NCBI GenBank assembly: GCA_024195265.1
Contig: JAJLRJ010000011.1
Location: 2,882,866-2,946,865 of the forward strand
Length of the DNA stretch: 64,000 nucleotides
Reading direction: 5' to 3'
Source: Dendrophyllia cribrosa
Lineage: Eukaryota > Cnidaria > Anthozoa > Scleractinia > Dendrophylliidae
In this document: piece by piece, positions 1 to 11,167 of the stretch
Layout: every line of letters starts with the position of its first letter
Position numbering within the stretch: position 1 is the first letter of the stretch
The notes under the pieces: model-generated
Told to the model about the DNA's origin: nothing
The model's input: the letters and a program-made list of their open reading frames with translations, nothing else
Database searches by the model: none
Translations under genes and position numbers: made by a program

Positions 1-399
1 TTAAAAAAATAAGGGTCTTTGTAAATGCCGGCATTTTTTTCTCGAGAATGAATAAGAACCTGCGATCAGCGCCCTCGAGTTTCGGAGCGAAAGTCGGCGG
101 AAAAAAGGTGCCTGAACCCAGGTTGCGAGCTGCTAAAATAATTGAACAGCGTAAAATTGAACCGCATCATAACTTAATTAACTATATCTTTAGTGGGCCG
201 TCACTGCAATCACGTAGACATTATAAAACTTGCCTGCTTGTGTTTAAATGCTTGCACTGTATTGGCTCTAGCGTACCTGCTTATTGAATTTAGCCGTACG
301 CATTAGGCATACTGAGTGTACACTCGAAGAACTCGAAATAGAGATTTAATCTGCCCACCATTTGCAAAAACACAAACATATCAAAGATTCACAGCATAA

Positions 400-785
400 T
401 TAAACAGGGCTAGAGTATGGAATATGCTGCCGTCCGACATTAGGAATGTAACTGAATCAGGGGCGTAGCTACCTGTACGCACGTACACATGTGCCTACTT
501 GAAAAAGTCGAAAAAAAAGAAAGATTTGGGACTTGAGGGTGGGGGCAAAGTTTAAAACACACGCCCAGCAAATACTGAATAAGTAATTCCTTAGTGTTTA
601 GTTATATCTGTTTGTATTAGTCATTGAAATCTGTAATGTTATTTAGCTTTGTCTTTGTATATCAGTGATAATACGTTTTGTTAAACAGGGCTCAGCTCTA
701 CTGGCTGAATCGATAACTCTGTCTAAATATTGTTTACAAATAAATAAATAAATAATCAAATAAATAAATAAATAAATAAATAGAT
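400..785 (+). mobile_element. 3' end fragment of a non-LTR retrotransposon
   Basis: Bases 412-465 translate in one frame to VWNMLPSDIRNVTESG, which resembles the W-x-x-LP-x-x-IR block near the end of LINE reverse-transcriptase proteins. The segment ends in an AAAT microsatellite tail (about 733-784), as many such elements do. The middle part (about 465-600) does not match this reading and may be another insertion. The coding part is too short to be functional. Confidence 0.45.
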
Positions 786-818
786 AATGGATTCGGTCGC
801 ATAAGATAGTTAACAGCC

Positions 819-820
<2 letters not shown>

Positions 821-852
<32 letters not shown>

Positions 853-880
853 GACTCCCATATAAAGGCGACAGGGGTGA
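821..880 (+). repeat. Poly-G anchored repeat fragment
   Basis: A run of 31 G (821-851) is followed by GAGACTCCCATATAAAGG. The same start, poly-G then (G)TACTCCC or a similar phrase, is seen at 49122 and 49657, so this is probably a truncated member of the same dispersed family. Confidence 0.5.
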
Positions 881-1060
881 TTATCATACCTTTTAGAGGC
901 TAACTGATGCGTGGTTTGGTACCACTAATGGTGTTTAAATATTGACCACTGTCAGAGTTATTATTGTGATACTTTTCAGAGTATTAAGCCAGAAAAAAAA
1001 AACGCTGACAGGAACAACATTTCAGAAAGAAGTGGCACTGCTCTTAGCGATAAAAAATTA

Positions 1061-1426
1061 GGGAGCTTAAGCAACGACGACGGCAACGCCAAGGAAAACG
1101 TCACTTGAAAAAAGGATTCGCGCTATTTTAAACTACTTTGCAGTTGCTCCAATTTGTTTAGTTTGTCTAATGTGACTGGATTGTCCAGGAGCTGAATTTA
1201 AAGGGATGGCTTTCCGGTTCAAATGGAGAAAGGAAAATTAACCGTCGTGTGTTCACGTTCTCCAAAAAACCTATAATTTGATCATTTGACGTTGTTGTTT
1301 TGCAGGGAACGGCAAAGAAATGTACCAAAATGTAAAACGCACGTGCAGAGGTATTGTTTTCGCTCATTAAGCCTATTGTTTTGTGCCGTTCTCGCTGCCG
1401 TCGGCGTCGTGGTTGCTTAAGCTCCC
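1061..1426. mobile_element. MITE, 366 bp, TIR GGGAGCTTAAGCAACGACGA
   Basis: The left end GGGAGCTTAAGCAACGACGA is mirrored at the right end, which finishes GTGGTTGCTTAAGCTCCC. Both ends are bordered by TA, consistent with a TA target duplication as in Tc1/mariner-type elements. There is no coding capacity. Diverged copies of the interior occur near 2465-2640 and 10190-10790. Confidence 0.75.
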
Positions 1427-1443
1427 TATTAACTGGAATTGTC

Positions 1444-1523
1444 AACCTCGTTCCCAGGGCTTTTCCCTTCGAGAGAGGGGCGCCGCCCCTCTCTCGAAGG
1501 GAAAAGCACTGGGAACGAGGTTG
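1444..1523. mobile_element. 80-bp near-perfect hairpin element with 10-bp target duplication
   Basis: The sequence starts AACCTCGTTCCCAG and ends CTGGGAACGAGGTT. The arms of about 38 bp meet at GGGGCGCCGCCCC. It is flanked on both sides by TGGAATTGTC (1434-1443 and 1524-1533), which reads as a target-site duplication of about 10 bp. It lies 17 bp beyond the previous MITE. Confidence 0.8.
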
Positions 1524-1533
1524 TGGAATTGTC

Positions 1534-2464
1534 AGATTTAATGTCACACCTTTACCTATTATCAACTATTCCCTTAAACAAGTAACTGTAATTTGCAACG
1601 GACCACCGTAACGAAATAGAAGCACCGGATCCTGTGGTAAAGGATCTAATCAGCTATAAAATAATGAAACGATTTGATAAAAAAGCAAGGCTGATAAACG
1701 GTACGGAAACGACTATATTTGTAAAATATCCAATATTTCGAAAGGCACAGCCTTTCTTCTTCAGGGTCTTAACCTTGCTTTTTTATCAAATTATTCCCTT
1801 AAAACACTTTTTTAATGATTTTGCAAAACTTCTATCAATAATTTCTAGATGCTACATCTTTACAGTCGGCCTAAAGCGAAAATCATCGATGAAATCGAAA
1901 GTGATGAACATCTGTTATATTTTCTTTTTCTATGGAAGCGGTGCAAGAATGCCAATCCAACTGCTTTCCATCACTTGATCGAAGACTTTTTAATTCAATT
2001 GGGTTTCATGGAATATTACTACGATCAAATCCTTTATTTTATGGGCAGCCTCAGGCTTAGGATCGAAAGTTTAATTAGATTTTTTTCCCATTACCTGCAT
2101 TACCATACCGAGACAAGGTCTATTCAATATTAACGGCTTAAATGCTTTTATTTTGTTTTCGCTTTGTTATAGAACTAAATAATTACTAAGCTGAAAGAAT
2201 ACACAAGTGAATTTTATTTCGTGTAGATGTCCTGTTCAATACCTTAGACTTCAGGTATCGTTTTGTTCGGTGAACGGTTCCTGGACGGAGGTAAGTCAGT
2301 TTCAGTTTCTTCACATCTTAGTCTCACGGTCCCTTCCACGAAAATTGCCCTCTTCCCACTAGTTTTTCCCGTCCTTTCTGGTTTTTTTTAGTTAACTAGT
2401 ATAGTACATATTTTTTTTCTCGGAGATATTATTCCTTCCAGTAAATCCGCGGTGAAACAAAGTT
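1534..2464. other. Non-coding stretch, nothing recognised
   Basis: AT-rich sequence with only short open frames. No splice-bounded coding segment, RNA gene or clear repeat was recognised. Confidence 0.5.
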
Positions 2465-2640
2465 ATGTTTATGCCTCTGCGCGTGCATTATATATTTTGG
2501 AATATATATTTTGGTATTCCCTGCAAAACAACATCGTCGAATGATCAAATTATAGGTTTTGTGGAGAACCTCAACACACGACGGGTTTTCTTTTTCTATT
2601 TGAAATTGAAAGTCGTCTCCACGAAGTCAAAAGGGAGCCA
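2465..2640 (+). repeat. Diverged partial copy of the 1061-1426 MITE interior
   Basis: It shares CCCTGCAAAACAACATCGTC-like and AATTATAGGTTTTGTGGAGAAC-like phrases with the segments near 1250-1310 (reverse sense) and 10260-10330. Terminal repeats are not clear, so this is a decayed fragment. Confidence 0.5.
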
Positions 2641-2829
2641 AAAATTACCGCGTAAGCGAAGACTGATTGAAAGATCGGGAAAGTTAGCCTGCACTAAACT
2701 ACCAAGCGAGATGGTTTGAAAAGACCTAACTCTGTTAAAAATATATATTGTTCTTTACAGTGTTTTAAAGTAAATATACAGAACAATCATAAATTTAAGG
2801 CTGCAGTATGTGATCATCTTATTGAGTTA

Positions 2830-3015
2830 GGAGAATGGTTTTAATTTAATTTTCTATTTATTATTTTTTATTATATACAATAATTGATGATGTAATGTTA
2901 TCTCTAACATGGTTTATTTTTTATTGTAATTTTATAATTTTTAGTATTATTTAATATTGTACATAGTTGTTATTTTATACTGATGTGATGTGGCATTACC
3001 ACTTTATCAGTTAAT
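2830..3015 (+). repeat. AT-rich retroelement-like 3' tail
   Basis: This very AT-rich stretch ends in TTAATAAAGTAGATTTAGAT, a poly(A)-signal-like phrase followed by a short AGATTT-type repeat. That resembles the microsatellite 3' end of a non-LTR element. No coding remnant is visible. Confidence 0.3.
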
Positions 3016-3831
3016 AAAGTAGATTTAGATTTAAAAACGGTGAACGTCCAAAAATACACGGCCGCACTAGGAATTTTGTTAAACTAGTTAATTTTAACTC
3101 TAATTTTCTATAAACATGTTTCGGTGCTATGTGAACACAGCATTAGTGGGGTTAGATGCGTTAAACAATAAATCCCGCTTAAATAACTCGGACACCCTGT
3201 TGATTCGGACAGTTTCCGTGTTCCCTTCGGTGTCAGTCGGTGTGGAGTTCGACTGTTTGAAACTCCACCTTGTCGACCCAGCGTTCATTTTCACTTGACG
3301 CATAGTATTGCGCTTCAGGCTATGTTTATGTCGCTACATGAAGTGAAAACCAGGCTTTTTAATACATGTTAATACGTACGTCCATTATCCCTTATTATTG
3401 CCATTGCAGTGTCATTGTCAGCATTGTGCATTGTTTTAATGACTGTCAGTGCAGTGGCGGTCGACAGACATTAAAATAACAATATAGTCAAATAACTTCT
3501 AGACACTCGGTAAACAAGTCCTGATAATCTACTTTAGTCCGAGATCCAATTTTGCAACGTCTTTTAAGTCAGTACCCTGGGTCGTATAGACTAGACTATT
3601 GCCAAATTGTCAAGTTCAGAGATTTCAACATTACTTTTTTGCGTGCCACGCAAAGCGCATGCACATGGGCTGTGATCTTATGCAAATTACACCCTTCGAT
3701 TCAGTCCGTATAGTAATTTGCATTTACTCCCGGTGGAATCTTCAAGGGTCTGAACTAAACGATCCAAGCAGAACCATTTTTTCGCTTTCATCCGCAGTCG
3801 CTGGCTCGTTCAGAGTTGGAAAGTTCCAAAG
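3016..3831 (+). other. 5' flank and presumed 5' leader of the elongase gene
   Basis: No gene is seen between the repeat tail and the first coding exon of the elongase. The last 100 to 150 bases before the start codon probably include the transcribed leader. No TATA box or other promoter element could be supported. Confidence 0.35.
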
Positions 3832-6800
3832 ATGAAGATGACGTTACTAGGTGAGTGTTAAAACGTCTAGCTAACATTCACACGTGCTCATATTTGCAAA
3901 ACATGCATCGGCTAATGTAAAGATAACTGATATGCTCTCTGCCCAGAATATTCAACTTTGATCAATGGATGAAATTGGTTCTCGTAAATTTCGCAGGGTA
4001 ATAGTAAAATATTGCAGAAATTATCGACATCTTTACTTCACCACATATAAAACCCCGGGTATAAAGGAAACCCGCTTTTGCTAGGGCGAATTATTTTAAT
4101 ATACGTAAGAAAAGAGCAAGCAGTGTATAATAAGTTTCGTTTTGTATTGGTTTCGTGTTGTGTGCAAACGAAATAAATAACGTCAGGACCTGGAATATTT
4201 ATATTTTGGTTACATTTTCATGTCTACTTCTTCAATGAACTTTTTAAGTGATATATATTATCTGACGGGAAAATGAACTTTCTCCGGCTTTCATATACAA
4301 ATTTCATCCTCTTTCGCAATAATATTAAATTTTACAGTAATTATGATTTCTGGGTGTGTGACGTGTCCGGTAGATGAGACAATATATTCTTGCAATTTGA
4401 TCTGTGCTTTCCCAATTAATTTTGCATTGCCACATCAACTATTAAAATATTGATTGTCCTTTCTGGTTTCGATATCCTCTGTATCCTCACCTGAAAGGAA
4501 GAGTTTAGTGAAACATAAATGAATTCCTGTCTGAGCGACGATGCGTGAAATTTAATTTGAGCCCTCATACAGGTCTCGTTCGACACACACTCTTTCCCGC
4601 GCGCAGCGCGCGGGGATAGGGAGGGGGAGGGGGGTGGGGGGGAGGGGGTTGGGGGGTGGGGGTGGGAAGTAAAAAATCCTGTGCAAAGAACGCATACAAC
4701 ATCATGACTTAGTCTGTGAACGTGGAGAGAGCGCTGTCTTCATCTACTTCGTGCGCGCTCAAATCCTCCTTCCTTTTCCCTTTCATTGTGCCTGCCACGC
4801 AGTTTAGACGTGACTGTGCGGCGAGTCACAGTTGGCTACTACCGCAGCCTGTGCGCAGACGGTCTCGTATTTTCTTGCTCCTCGTAAAGCAAAGGAATCA
4901 GGAGACATCTGCGCGCAGGCCTTTTTTCTTACAGTAGCGCTTCAGGAACTTAATTTGTGAGAAACGAATTTGAAAAATCGTACCGGGATGAAAAAGTATC
5001 TTGGGGCTGGCATTTGAAGTGTCACGCAACGTGCGCGTGTCGTTACATGTGCTTTATTATTTGGGGGCGAACGAGCGCTGAGTCAACCGCGGAATGGGAG
5101 TCGGGTTGTAAGACGAAGGGGGGAGGGGGGAGGAATTTCTCTTCCCCACCGCCTTCCCACGCCGTTCACTCCTCCCACCCCCGACGTTTTGCAAAACAAA
5201 GTGACGACCAAAAAATAACTTCAGCACACGTCCACACAAAAAAAGGAAAAATGAAAAAAGCCTGCATTACAGGCTAGTGTTGTATCACACCTCACACGAA
5301 CTCGCTAATGATGTTTTTAAATTGCAGAATTTTTGCAGTACTTTGTCGGTGGTGTTTCCAAGATGGACAGCCCACCTGTGGTGGCGGTGTACTTGTTGTT
5401 TGTTGCCCTCTCGCCAATTTGGATTCGTAATGTTCGCCCTTTAGGACTTCGCAAGGTAACTGAGAGGATATTTTCATACTTACAGTCAACTGTATTCCAC
5501 ATCTCGATGCATGTTGTAGAGTGCAGAACAAAAATCGTACGCGCGAGCAGCAAAACATGTAAATATTCTGGCGGATAAAGCTGCTCTAAGATTCCGGATC
5601 AAATTATCTCGCGGATACTTCAATGGAGGCGTCCAATTTGTTCGCTAATTCCCGGATGTGTCGCCTAATTCTGGGCGATGTGTTCCAATTTGTCCAAATT
5701 CAAATTCAAATCTGTCCAAATTCAAATTCAAATGTCAATTCAAATTGTCCAATTTGTTCGGTTTTCGCATTCAAAGGCGCTTATTCACTTCTTTCTCAGC
5801 GATCGCGAGGAAAAAAACCAGTAGCCGTTTTTAGATTTTAAACCAGAAGCCTTCCCTAGTAGGTAAACTAATCCCCTCCCCATCTTTTCCTCTGGTCAAC
5901 CGCTTTATGTGCTCTTTCCTCTTTTCTTTTCCTTGTTTCAAAATTCCAGTATTCCTTATCCAGACCCTAGACGCAGGCATAGCAGTAATTTCCTTTCCGA
6001 GAGCGCATGAGGCGCGCGATGGCATGGGGCGTGTCCTCTCCTTTCCCCCGTCCCGATTATTTTTTGTTCATTTTCGTGCCCCATGCTTTCGCGCGCAAGA
6101 AAATCGAATTCTCTTGCGTCACCGCCGCTGTTTTTCTTATTTCACTTCTGTCTCAATCTCTTCTTCTTGCCGTAAGGATCAGTTTGCCGTTTTTACCTAT
6201 ACTATTTCAAGATTTTTACTGATCCTGGGTTCAATTTAATAAAACTTTTACAAGTGTAATTTACAAGTGTAGCTATTGTTTTCAAGTTCTGAAACAATGG
6301 CTACACTTGTAAATTACACTTGTAAAAGTTTTATTAAATTGACCCCAGGTCTCAAAAGATCCGGCACTCTTCATTGGTTTGTCGCAGTGGTTTTTGCCGT
6401 TATTATAGTTTTTGGTCCTAGTTAGTTGAATATCATCCCCTTCCAATTTCCTCCGAGACATTTTTACAAGTCATTGGGTTAATAAATTCCCGTTTATTCC
6501 TTTTTTCCCACAGGTTCTCGTTTTATACAACTATGCATGCAGCCTAATCAGTCTTTACTCTGTTCTCGTGATTGCTGTTGCTCTCACAAGGAACTGGCCC
6601 CGGTCCCTCTTTTCTACTCAAGAGGATTCCCTTGTGAAGCATGGATTGTGGGTGTATTACATGACGAAGTATATCGAGCTTATGGATACAGTCTTTATGA
6701 TTGTAAGGCACAGGCAGCGCCAAGTTTCTCTACTTCATGTAAGTAACCTGAAAGCTTTCGACTAAGACTACTTTATAATAAACTGATCGGGTGTTCGGAT

Positions 6801-7884
6801 TTTTAGACAATCAAACTACAAGACTATCACTTCCAGATTCGGTCTGTTTACAATACAGCTAGATCATGCATCCAAAAAAAATTGTTTAATGTAAACGTGG
6901 TCTGGTAGCGTTTAATAAGCAACGAACAAAGGGTGACGATGCTTCAGTTGCAAAACATGATCCATGAAACAGGCCACATAACATTCTGTGCGCACAGAAA
7001 AATGTCCTGATCTGTTAAGTAAGTGCCTTTAATTACGTGACGAGTGCGTGTAAATATCCCATTTCCGAGTTGCTCTTAGCCTCCTTTTCAAACCTCGGGA
7101 GCCAAGTGCAAAACCATTCATATGAAAATGAGTTTTCTTTCTTTTTATATTACATTTTACACTTAGTTAGATAAATATTGTAACTATTTTAATTCGTAGT
7201 CATTTTTAATTATAGCTTAACTTAAATTTATACACCTCTAATGTAGTTCTATTTTGTATCTTTTATCTTTTTTATTTCGTGGCGTACCTGGAAACTATCT
7301 CTTAAGCTAAGCGTACCGACCATGCAAAATAAAGGATTGATTGATTGATTTGATTTCACATGCAAATTAAACATATCCATATGAATGATTTTGCACTTGG
7401 CCTCGGTTTGAAAAGGAGGCTAAGAGCAACTCGGAAATGGTCCATTGGTATGGTGCGAGATATCAGAGTACAGGCTGCCATGTTTGCGCATGACTAAAAC
7501 ACGACTTCTGACTGCTATTTATGTTGTGTTTAGGTTTACCACCACGCCTCCATGGTGATGCTTAGTGAGTATGCTTGTACTTATGGCAACTGGCCGGCTG
7601 TCTCTGTACCCCTGGGGCTCAATGGCGTCATTCACGTATTCCTGTATTACTATTACGGACAATGTGCCTTGACCCCCGGCCAGAGACCCGCGTGGAAGAA
7701 GCACCTGACACAGCTACAACTGATACAGTTTATGATTGGTTTGTGTCACCTGACCGTAGGGTACTTACACCACGGTTGGTGTTATTATGGAATTTTGTAT
7801 GAATTCACCATGATATATTTGTTTTCCAACTTTTATTATCAATCGTATCACAAAGAAAAAGCTACTGTAAAGAAGCTCGAATGA
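3832..7884 (+). CDS. ELOVL-family very-long-chain fatty acid elongase, 4 exons, 240 aa
   Basis: This is an ER-membrane 3-ketoacyl-CoA synthase (condensing enzyme) that extends acyl-CoA by two carbons with malonyl-CoA. Exons: 3832-3850, 5328-5455, 6514-6738, 7534-7884, all with GT/AG junctions and consistent phase. The protein starts MKMTLLEFLQYFVGG. Family motifs are all visible: K101xxE104xxD107T, the catalytic histidine box H124-V-Y-H127-H128, N154xxxH158xxLYYYY and T183xxQxxQ189. Several hydrophobic segments match a multi-pass protein, and it ends in KKLE, which fits a KKXX ER-retrieval signal. At 240 residues it is short for the family (usually about 270-310), mainly at the N terminus. 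The 19-nt first coding piece is the least certain part; an alternative start would be M at 5363. The subfamily (ELOVL1/4/7 or 2/5 type) cannot be settled here. Introns carry repeats but no other gene. Confidence 0.92.
4580..4675 (+). repeat. G-rich tract in elongase intron 1
   Basis: A CCCGCGCGCAGCGCGCGGGG palindrome is followed by a GGGA/GGGT-rich purine tract (about 4610-4670). The tract could fold into G-quadruplexes on the + strand. It lies in the intron between the first two coding exons. Confidence 0.6.
4841..4922. repeat. Short inverted repeat (MITE-like)
   Basis: GCCTGTGCGCAGACGGTCTC near the left end is mirrored by GAGACATCTGCGCGCAGGC at the right end, with about 45 bp between. No coding capacity; it lies in elongase intron 1. 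Confidence 0.55.
5690..5760 (+). repeat. Simple CAAATT-type repeat
   Basis: Irregular repetition of CAAATT and GTCCAAATTC in elongase intron 2, including CAAATTCAAATTCAAAT twice. It looks like slippage-derived low complexity. Confidence 0.7.
6232..6341. mobile_element. Hairpin MITE in elongase intron 2
   Basis: It is a near-perfect inverted repeat of about 50-bp arms around a loop of about 9 bases. The left arm begins CAATTTAATAAAACTTTTAC and the right arm ends GTAAAAGTTTTATTAAATTG. The flanks GATCCTGGGT and ACCCCAGGTC extend the symmetry imperfectly. Confidence 0.8.
7060..7440. mobile_element. TIR element with a nested retroelement tail, elongase intron 3
   Basis: The outer ends are inverted copies: ATTTCCGAGTTGCTCTTAGC at left, GCTAAGAGCAACTCGGAAAT at right, followed inward by CCTCCTTTTCAAACC. 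The middle ends in AATAAAGGATTGATTGATTG, a poly(A)-signal-like phrase plus a TTGA microsatellite, as at the 3' end of a non-LTR element or SINE. I read it as a retroelement inserted into a MITE. Confidence 0.65.
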
Positions 7885-7975
7885 GACATATATTCAATAG
7901 CCAGATCTCCCACTTGAAAACATCTAAATACGAGATAAAAACTTTTTTTAAACACAACAAACTATTACACTTTTC

Positions 7976-7981
7976 AATAAA
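7976..7981 (+). promoter_or_regulatory. AATAAA polyadenylation signal of the elongase gene
   Basis: AATAAA lies 92 bases after the stop codon, in AT-rich 3' sequence on the gene's strand. Nothing suggests a longer coding region, so this is the likely cleavage signal. Confidence 0.6.
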
Positions 7982-8270
7982 CTGTTAAACTTTTCTCTCA
8001 GAAATAGCCCAGGGAACAAAACACACAGCGGCGAGAATGTTTCATGCACCCGCCTCGAGATTCGCGCGGCAGCGATTTCACGCCCTTTTTTCTTTCAGTT
8101 ACGTTTCGTTTCACTAACATTTTTTGTTTGTTTTACTTTTTGCCGGGCCCGACGGACCGTCTGACTTCCATTCGCACACAACAAAAGGGAGGGCGATGAG
8201 AACCGGAACATTTCATTGGAATGGTTCATTATTGCAAAAAATGTCATCGATTCACTTCACGATTATTATC

Positions 8271-8611
8271 AGGCCCGGACCAAGCGAGGAAAAGAGGTTG
8301 AACGAGAGTTAAAATTCTCGCTCTCGTTTGGCCTTAAACTCTCATACGCTCTCAGTGGCTCTCGTGCGCTCTCGGTGGCTCACGGCTCGTGCGCTCTCGG
8401 TGACTCTCGTTCGCTCTCGGCGGCTCTCGTGCGCTCTTGGTAGCTCTGTGCGCTCTCGAAGAGTTTGCATCCGCTTAAATTTTCATTGGAGTCTATGAGA
8501 ATTCTGAACTCTCGCTCTCGTTTTGGCCTCAACTCTTAAGGATCCTTAAGCACTCGGCGCTCTCAAAGAATTTGAACTCTCGTGAACTCGCCTTCTCGCT
8601 TGGCCCGGGCT
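8271..8611. mobile_element. TIR element with internal GCTCTCG minisatellite
   Basis: The left end AGGCCCGGACCAAGCGAG is mirrored at the right by CTCGCTTGGCCCGGGCT. The interior (about 8315-8460) repeats GTGCGCTCTCGGTGGCTCTC-like units of roughly 20 bp. CGCTCTCGTTT(T)GGCC recurs near both ends. No coding capacity. Confidence 0.6.
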
Positions 8612-8701
8612 TTAAGCTAGTACAGTTTTCCAACGACTGTTGTCTGTTTTCAACCAATCAGGACTAAAACATATTGCACGCTTTCCAGAGCTAACCACTT
8701 A

Positions 8702-8815
8702 TTACATGTTTTCCCGCGCTTGGCGCCGGTTACATGTTTTCCCGCGCTTGGCACCGGTTACATGTTTTCCCGCGCTTGGCACCGGTTACATGTTTTCCCG
8801 CACTTGGTACCGCAG
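8702..8815 (+). repeat. 28-bp tandem repeat, 4 copies
   Basis: The unit runs ACATGTTTTCCCGCGCTTGG then CACCGGTT, with four nearly identical copies; the last has CACTTGGTACC. A degenerate inverted relative lies at about 39560-39720. Confidence 0.85.
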
Positions 8816-8861
8816 GCCAGCATGTTTCTACTGTGATCTTTGTGAATAATGGCCAGGCCGT

Positions 8862-9004
8862 GGTTCTTCAAATGGTGGATAACGCCGCGGTAAATCTCAA
8901 TTCAGTGGATATATATTATAAACTGACACAGTTGGCTTCTCTAACGTCTGTCCACTGAACAGTGATTTATCCGGTGGATAGCGCTATCCACTCTTTGAAT
9001 AACC
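8862..9004. mobile_element. MITE, TIR GGTTCTTCAAA / TTTGAATAACC
   Basis: The left end GGTTCTTCAAATGGTGGATA is mirrored by TATCCACTCTTTGAATAACC at the right. Inner copies of ATCCACTG/CAGTGGAT fall in between. About 143 bp, non-coding. Confidence 0.65.
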
Positions 9005-9664
9005 TCGGTAGATTGTAATAATTTCTAGGTTGTAATTAAAATTCTGATATGTAATGTGTGGGAAACTGTTATTTAAAATTTCATAAAGCTACTTAGTACG
9101 TGTTCCTCTTGTTAAAAAAATAGTAATGTTCGATTGCACAGGTCAAAACTTTCAAGTTATATTTTGAGCCTGACTGAACAAAGATAAATAAAAACTTGAT
9201 TCACCAGAAGAATGACTTTTCGACCTTTCTTGATTTTTATTGACCTGATCACGGATAATTCCCGCGACACCTTTTTTTTTAACAAAAAATAACAAATTGC
9301 AAATTACTTCTTTCGCGATATTTTTCGCGATTGAAAAATTAAGGAAAACGGGAAAGTTCATGACGGGATATTTTCTTGTGATTACTAGGTAATCAGCGGA
9401 AACTGTCAATGGAGAATCTGACATTTTCACTCCGCCCAGTCTCCCCTTATGCACTTCCCCACTCCCCTCCAACATGTCGGGACATCAATTTCACGTGTCA
9501 TGGTCAGTTGATCTTATCTGATGTACAAGACAAGCTAATTTTTACAGCGTCAATTAATATTACCTCGTGATTGGAATTCTGTCATGTCGGTCTCCTTATC
9601 TCAAAAATTCGTTATAAGAAGATCGGTATCGCATTAAACTGATACTTCAAGCTGTGTGCCGATA
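9005..9664. other. Non-coding stretch, nothing recognised
   Basis: Only short frames and A/T runs. I see no exon with flanking splice sites, RNA gene or clear repeat. Confidence 0.45.
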
Positions 9665-9805
9665 CAGTCGAACCCCGCTTTACGTAATTTACGGACTCCC
9701 CGTCAGATACGGACACCTCCGACTGTTGTTGTCTCGGTCCCGGCCGAATACCCATACATTTTTTCTAAAATTTACCCGCTTAATACGGATACCGTAGTGA
9801 AAGCT
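9665..9805 (+). mobile_element. pogo/Tigger-like element end
   Basis: It begins CAGTCGAACCCCGCTTTACG and continues with GGACTCCCCGTCAGATACGGAC and CCCGCTTAATACGGAT-type phrases. CAGT(C/A)GAACC-type starts followed by repeated short phrases resemble pogo/Tigger terminal repeats. Only one end is clear. Confidence 0.5.
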
Positions 9806-10189
9806 CTAATATTTGGAGCAGAAATTGGGACGGTTGTGGACTCGAGGACTTCGGTAACTTGGCAACTGGACTTATTCGAGTCGAAAGAAAAAGCGAAATG
9901 CTAGAATTTCCTTCACCAAACTTTCGTCACCGCTCACAGAGCGGGAAAATAAGCTCATTGTGAAGTGGAAAGAAAGGTAAATTAAGTTTACTTTGTGTTA
10001 TCCGATATATATATATATATAACTTACTTTATATATATGTGAAATCCAAAGTTTCAATGATCTTCAATGCGCTCGTCGATACTTTTTTTTTCATTTCCCT
10101 GGAACTGATTTGAAGCCAAATTAAACATGATGGTGTTGTGGTAGAAAAACAAAAACAAAAAACAAAAAAAAAAACAAATAGAGTTCGAA

Positions 10190-10790
10190 CGGCACAAAAC
10201 AGTCAATGAGCGAAACTCACTACTTATGCACGTGTATTTTACCAGTTTTGGTACATTTATTTATCGTTTCCTGCAAAACAACAACGTTAAATTATAAAAT
10301 AATAGGTTTTGTTGAGAACGTCGTGAACACACAACAGTCATTTTCCTAGTCCATTTGAACTGGAATGCCATCCCTACAAATTCAGTTCCTGGACAAATCA
10401 GACAAATCAGACAAATTTGACAAACTACACAAATTGGTACAATTACAAAGTAGTTTAAAATAGCGCGAATTATTTTTTCAAGTGACGTTTTCCTTGGCGT
10501 TGCCGTCGTCTTGCTAAACTACTTTGCCATTGTTCCAATTTGTTTAGTTTGTCTCATGTGACTGGATTTTCCAGGAGCTGAATTCGTAAGGCCTTTCCAG
10601 TTGAAATAGAGAAAGAAAAATTAACCGTCGCGACATCACGTTACCCACAAAAACTATAATTTGATCATTTGACGGTGTTGTTTTGCAGAGAACGGCAACG
10701 AAATGTAAAAAAAAATGTAAAACGTACGTGCGGAGGCATTATTTTTGCTCATCGAACCCATTGTTTTGCTGCTTTAAGAACACTTCCCGT
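10190..10790. mobile_element. Head-to-head pair of MITE copies (family of 1061-1426)
   Basis: Bases 10250-10515 read as the reverse complement of the MITE interior and end AGTGACGTTTTCCTTGGCGTTGCCGTCG. From about 10516 the same family continues in the forward direction (CTAAACTACTTTGCCATTG through ATTTGACGGTGTTG). The two partial copies form a large imperfect inverted repeat. No transposase is present. Confidence 0.6.
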
Positions 10791-11167
10791 TCCCTTATAG
10801 AGGTAATAAATACAAAGATTATATACGCGTTCAGTTTTTTGGGGACAAAAGTTTCTGACCCTTAATGGAGGTGTCCCCCCCGAACTGAAGAGGAGGTTCC
10901 ACTCCACTGAATCACTTCGAGTTTCCACGCATTTGGAGGCTTTTCGCGCGCGTGTGTATCGCTTTTTGCTGAATATAGATAGCCTTGAAACATAAAAGGA
11001 AATAACTTCCCAGTATTTCTATGCTGCTGTATTTTGAATATCCTGATGTTATTTTTGCAGTCTGGTGTATTATTTTTGCCGCGCCTGGCTTTCCTAATAT
11101 GGTAATCACCTCTTGACCTCCGTCCGAGAACAGGATGACGGGTAATCTGTGTTGCTATTCGATAATC

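Noticed and set aside
1354..1611. 85-codon + frame and its minus-strand partner
   Set aside because: Both read through the MITE end and the 80-bp hairpin; the palindrome creates mirrored frames.
4610..4675. G-rich tract as a promoter G-quadruplex for the elongase gene
   Set aside because: It lies inside intron 1, about 800 bp after the proposed first coding exon, and similar G-rich tracts are common in the repeats here.
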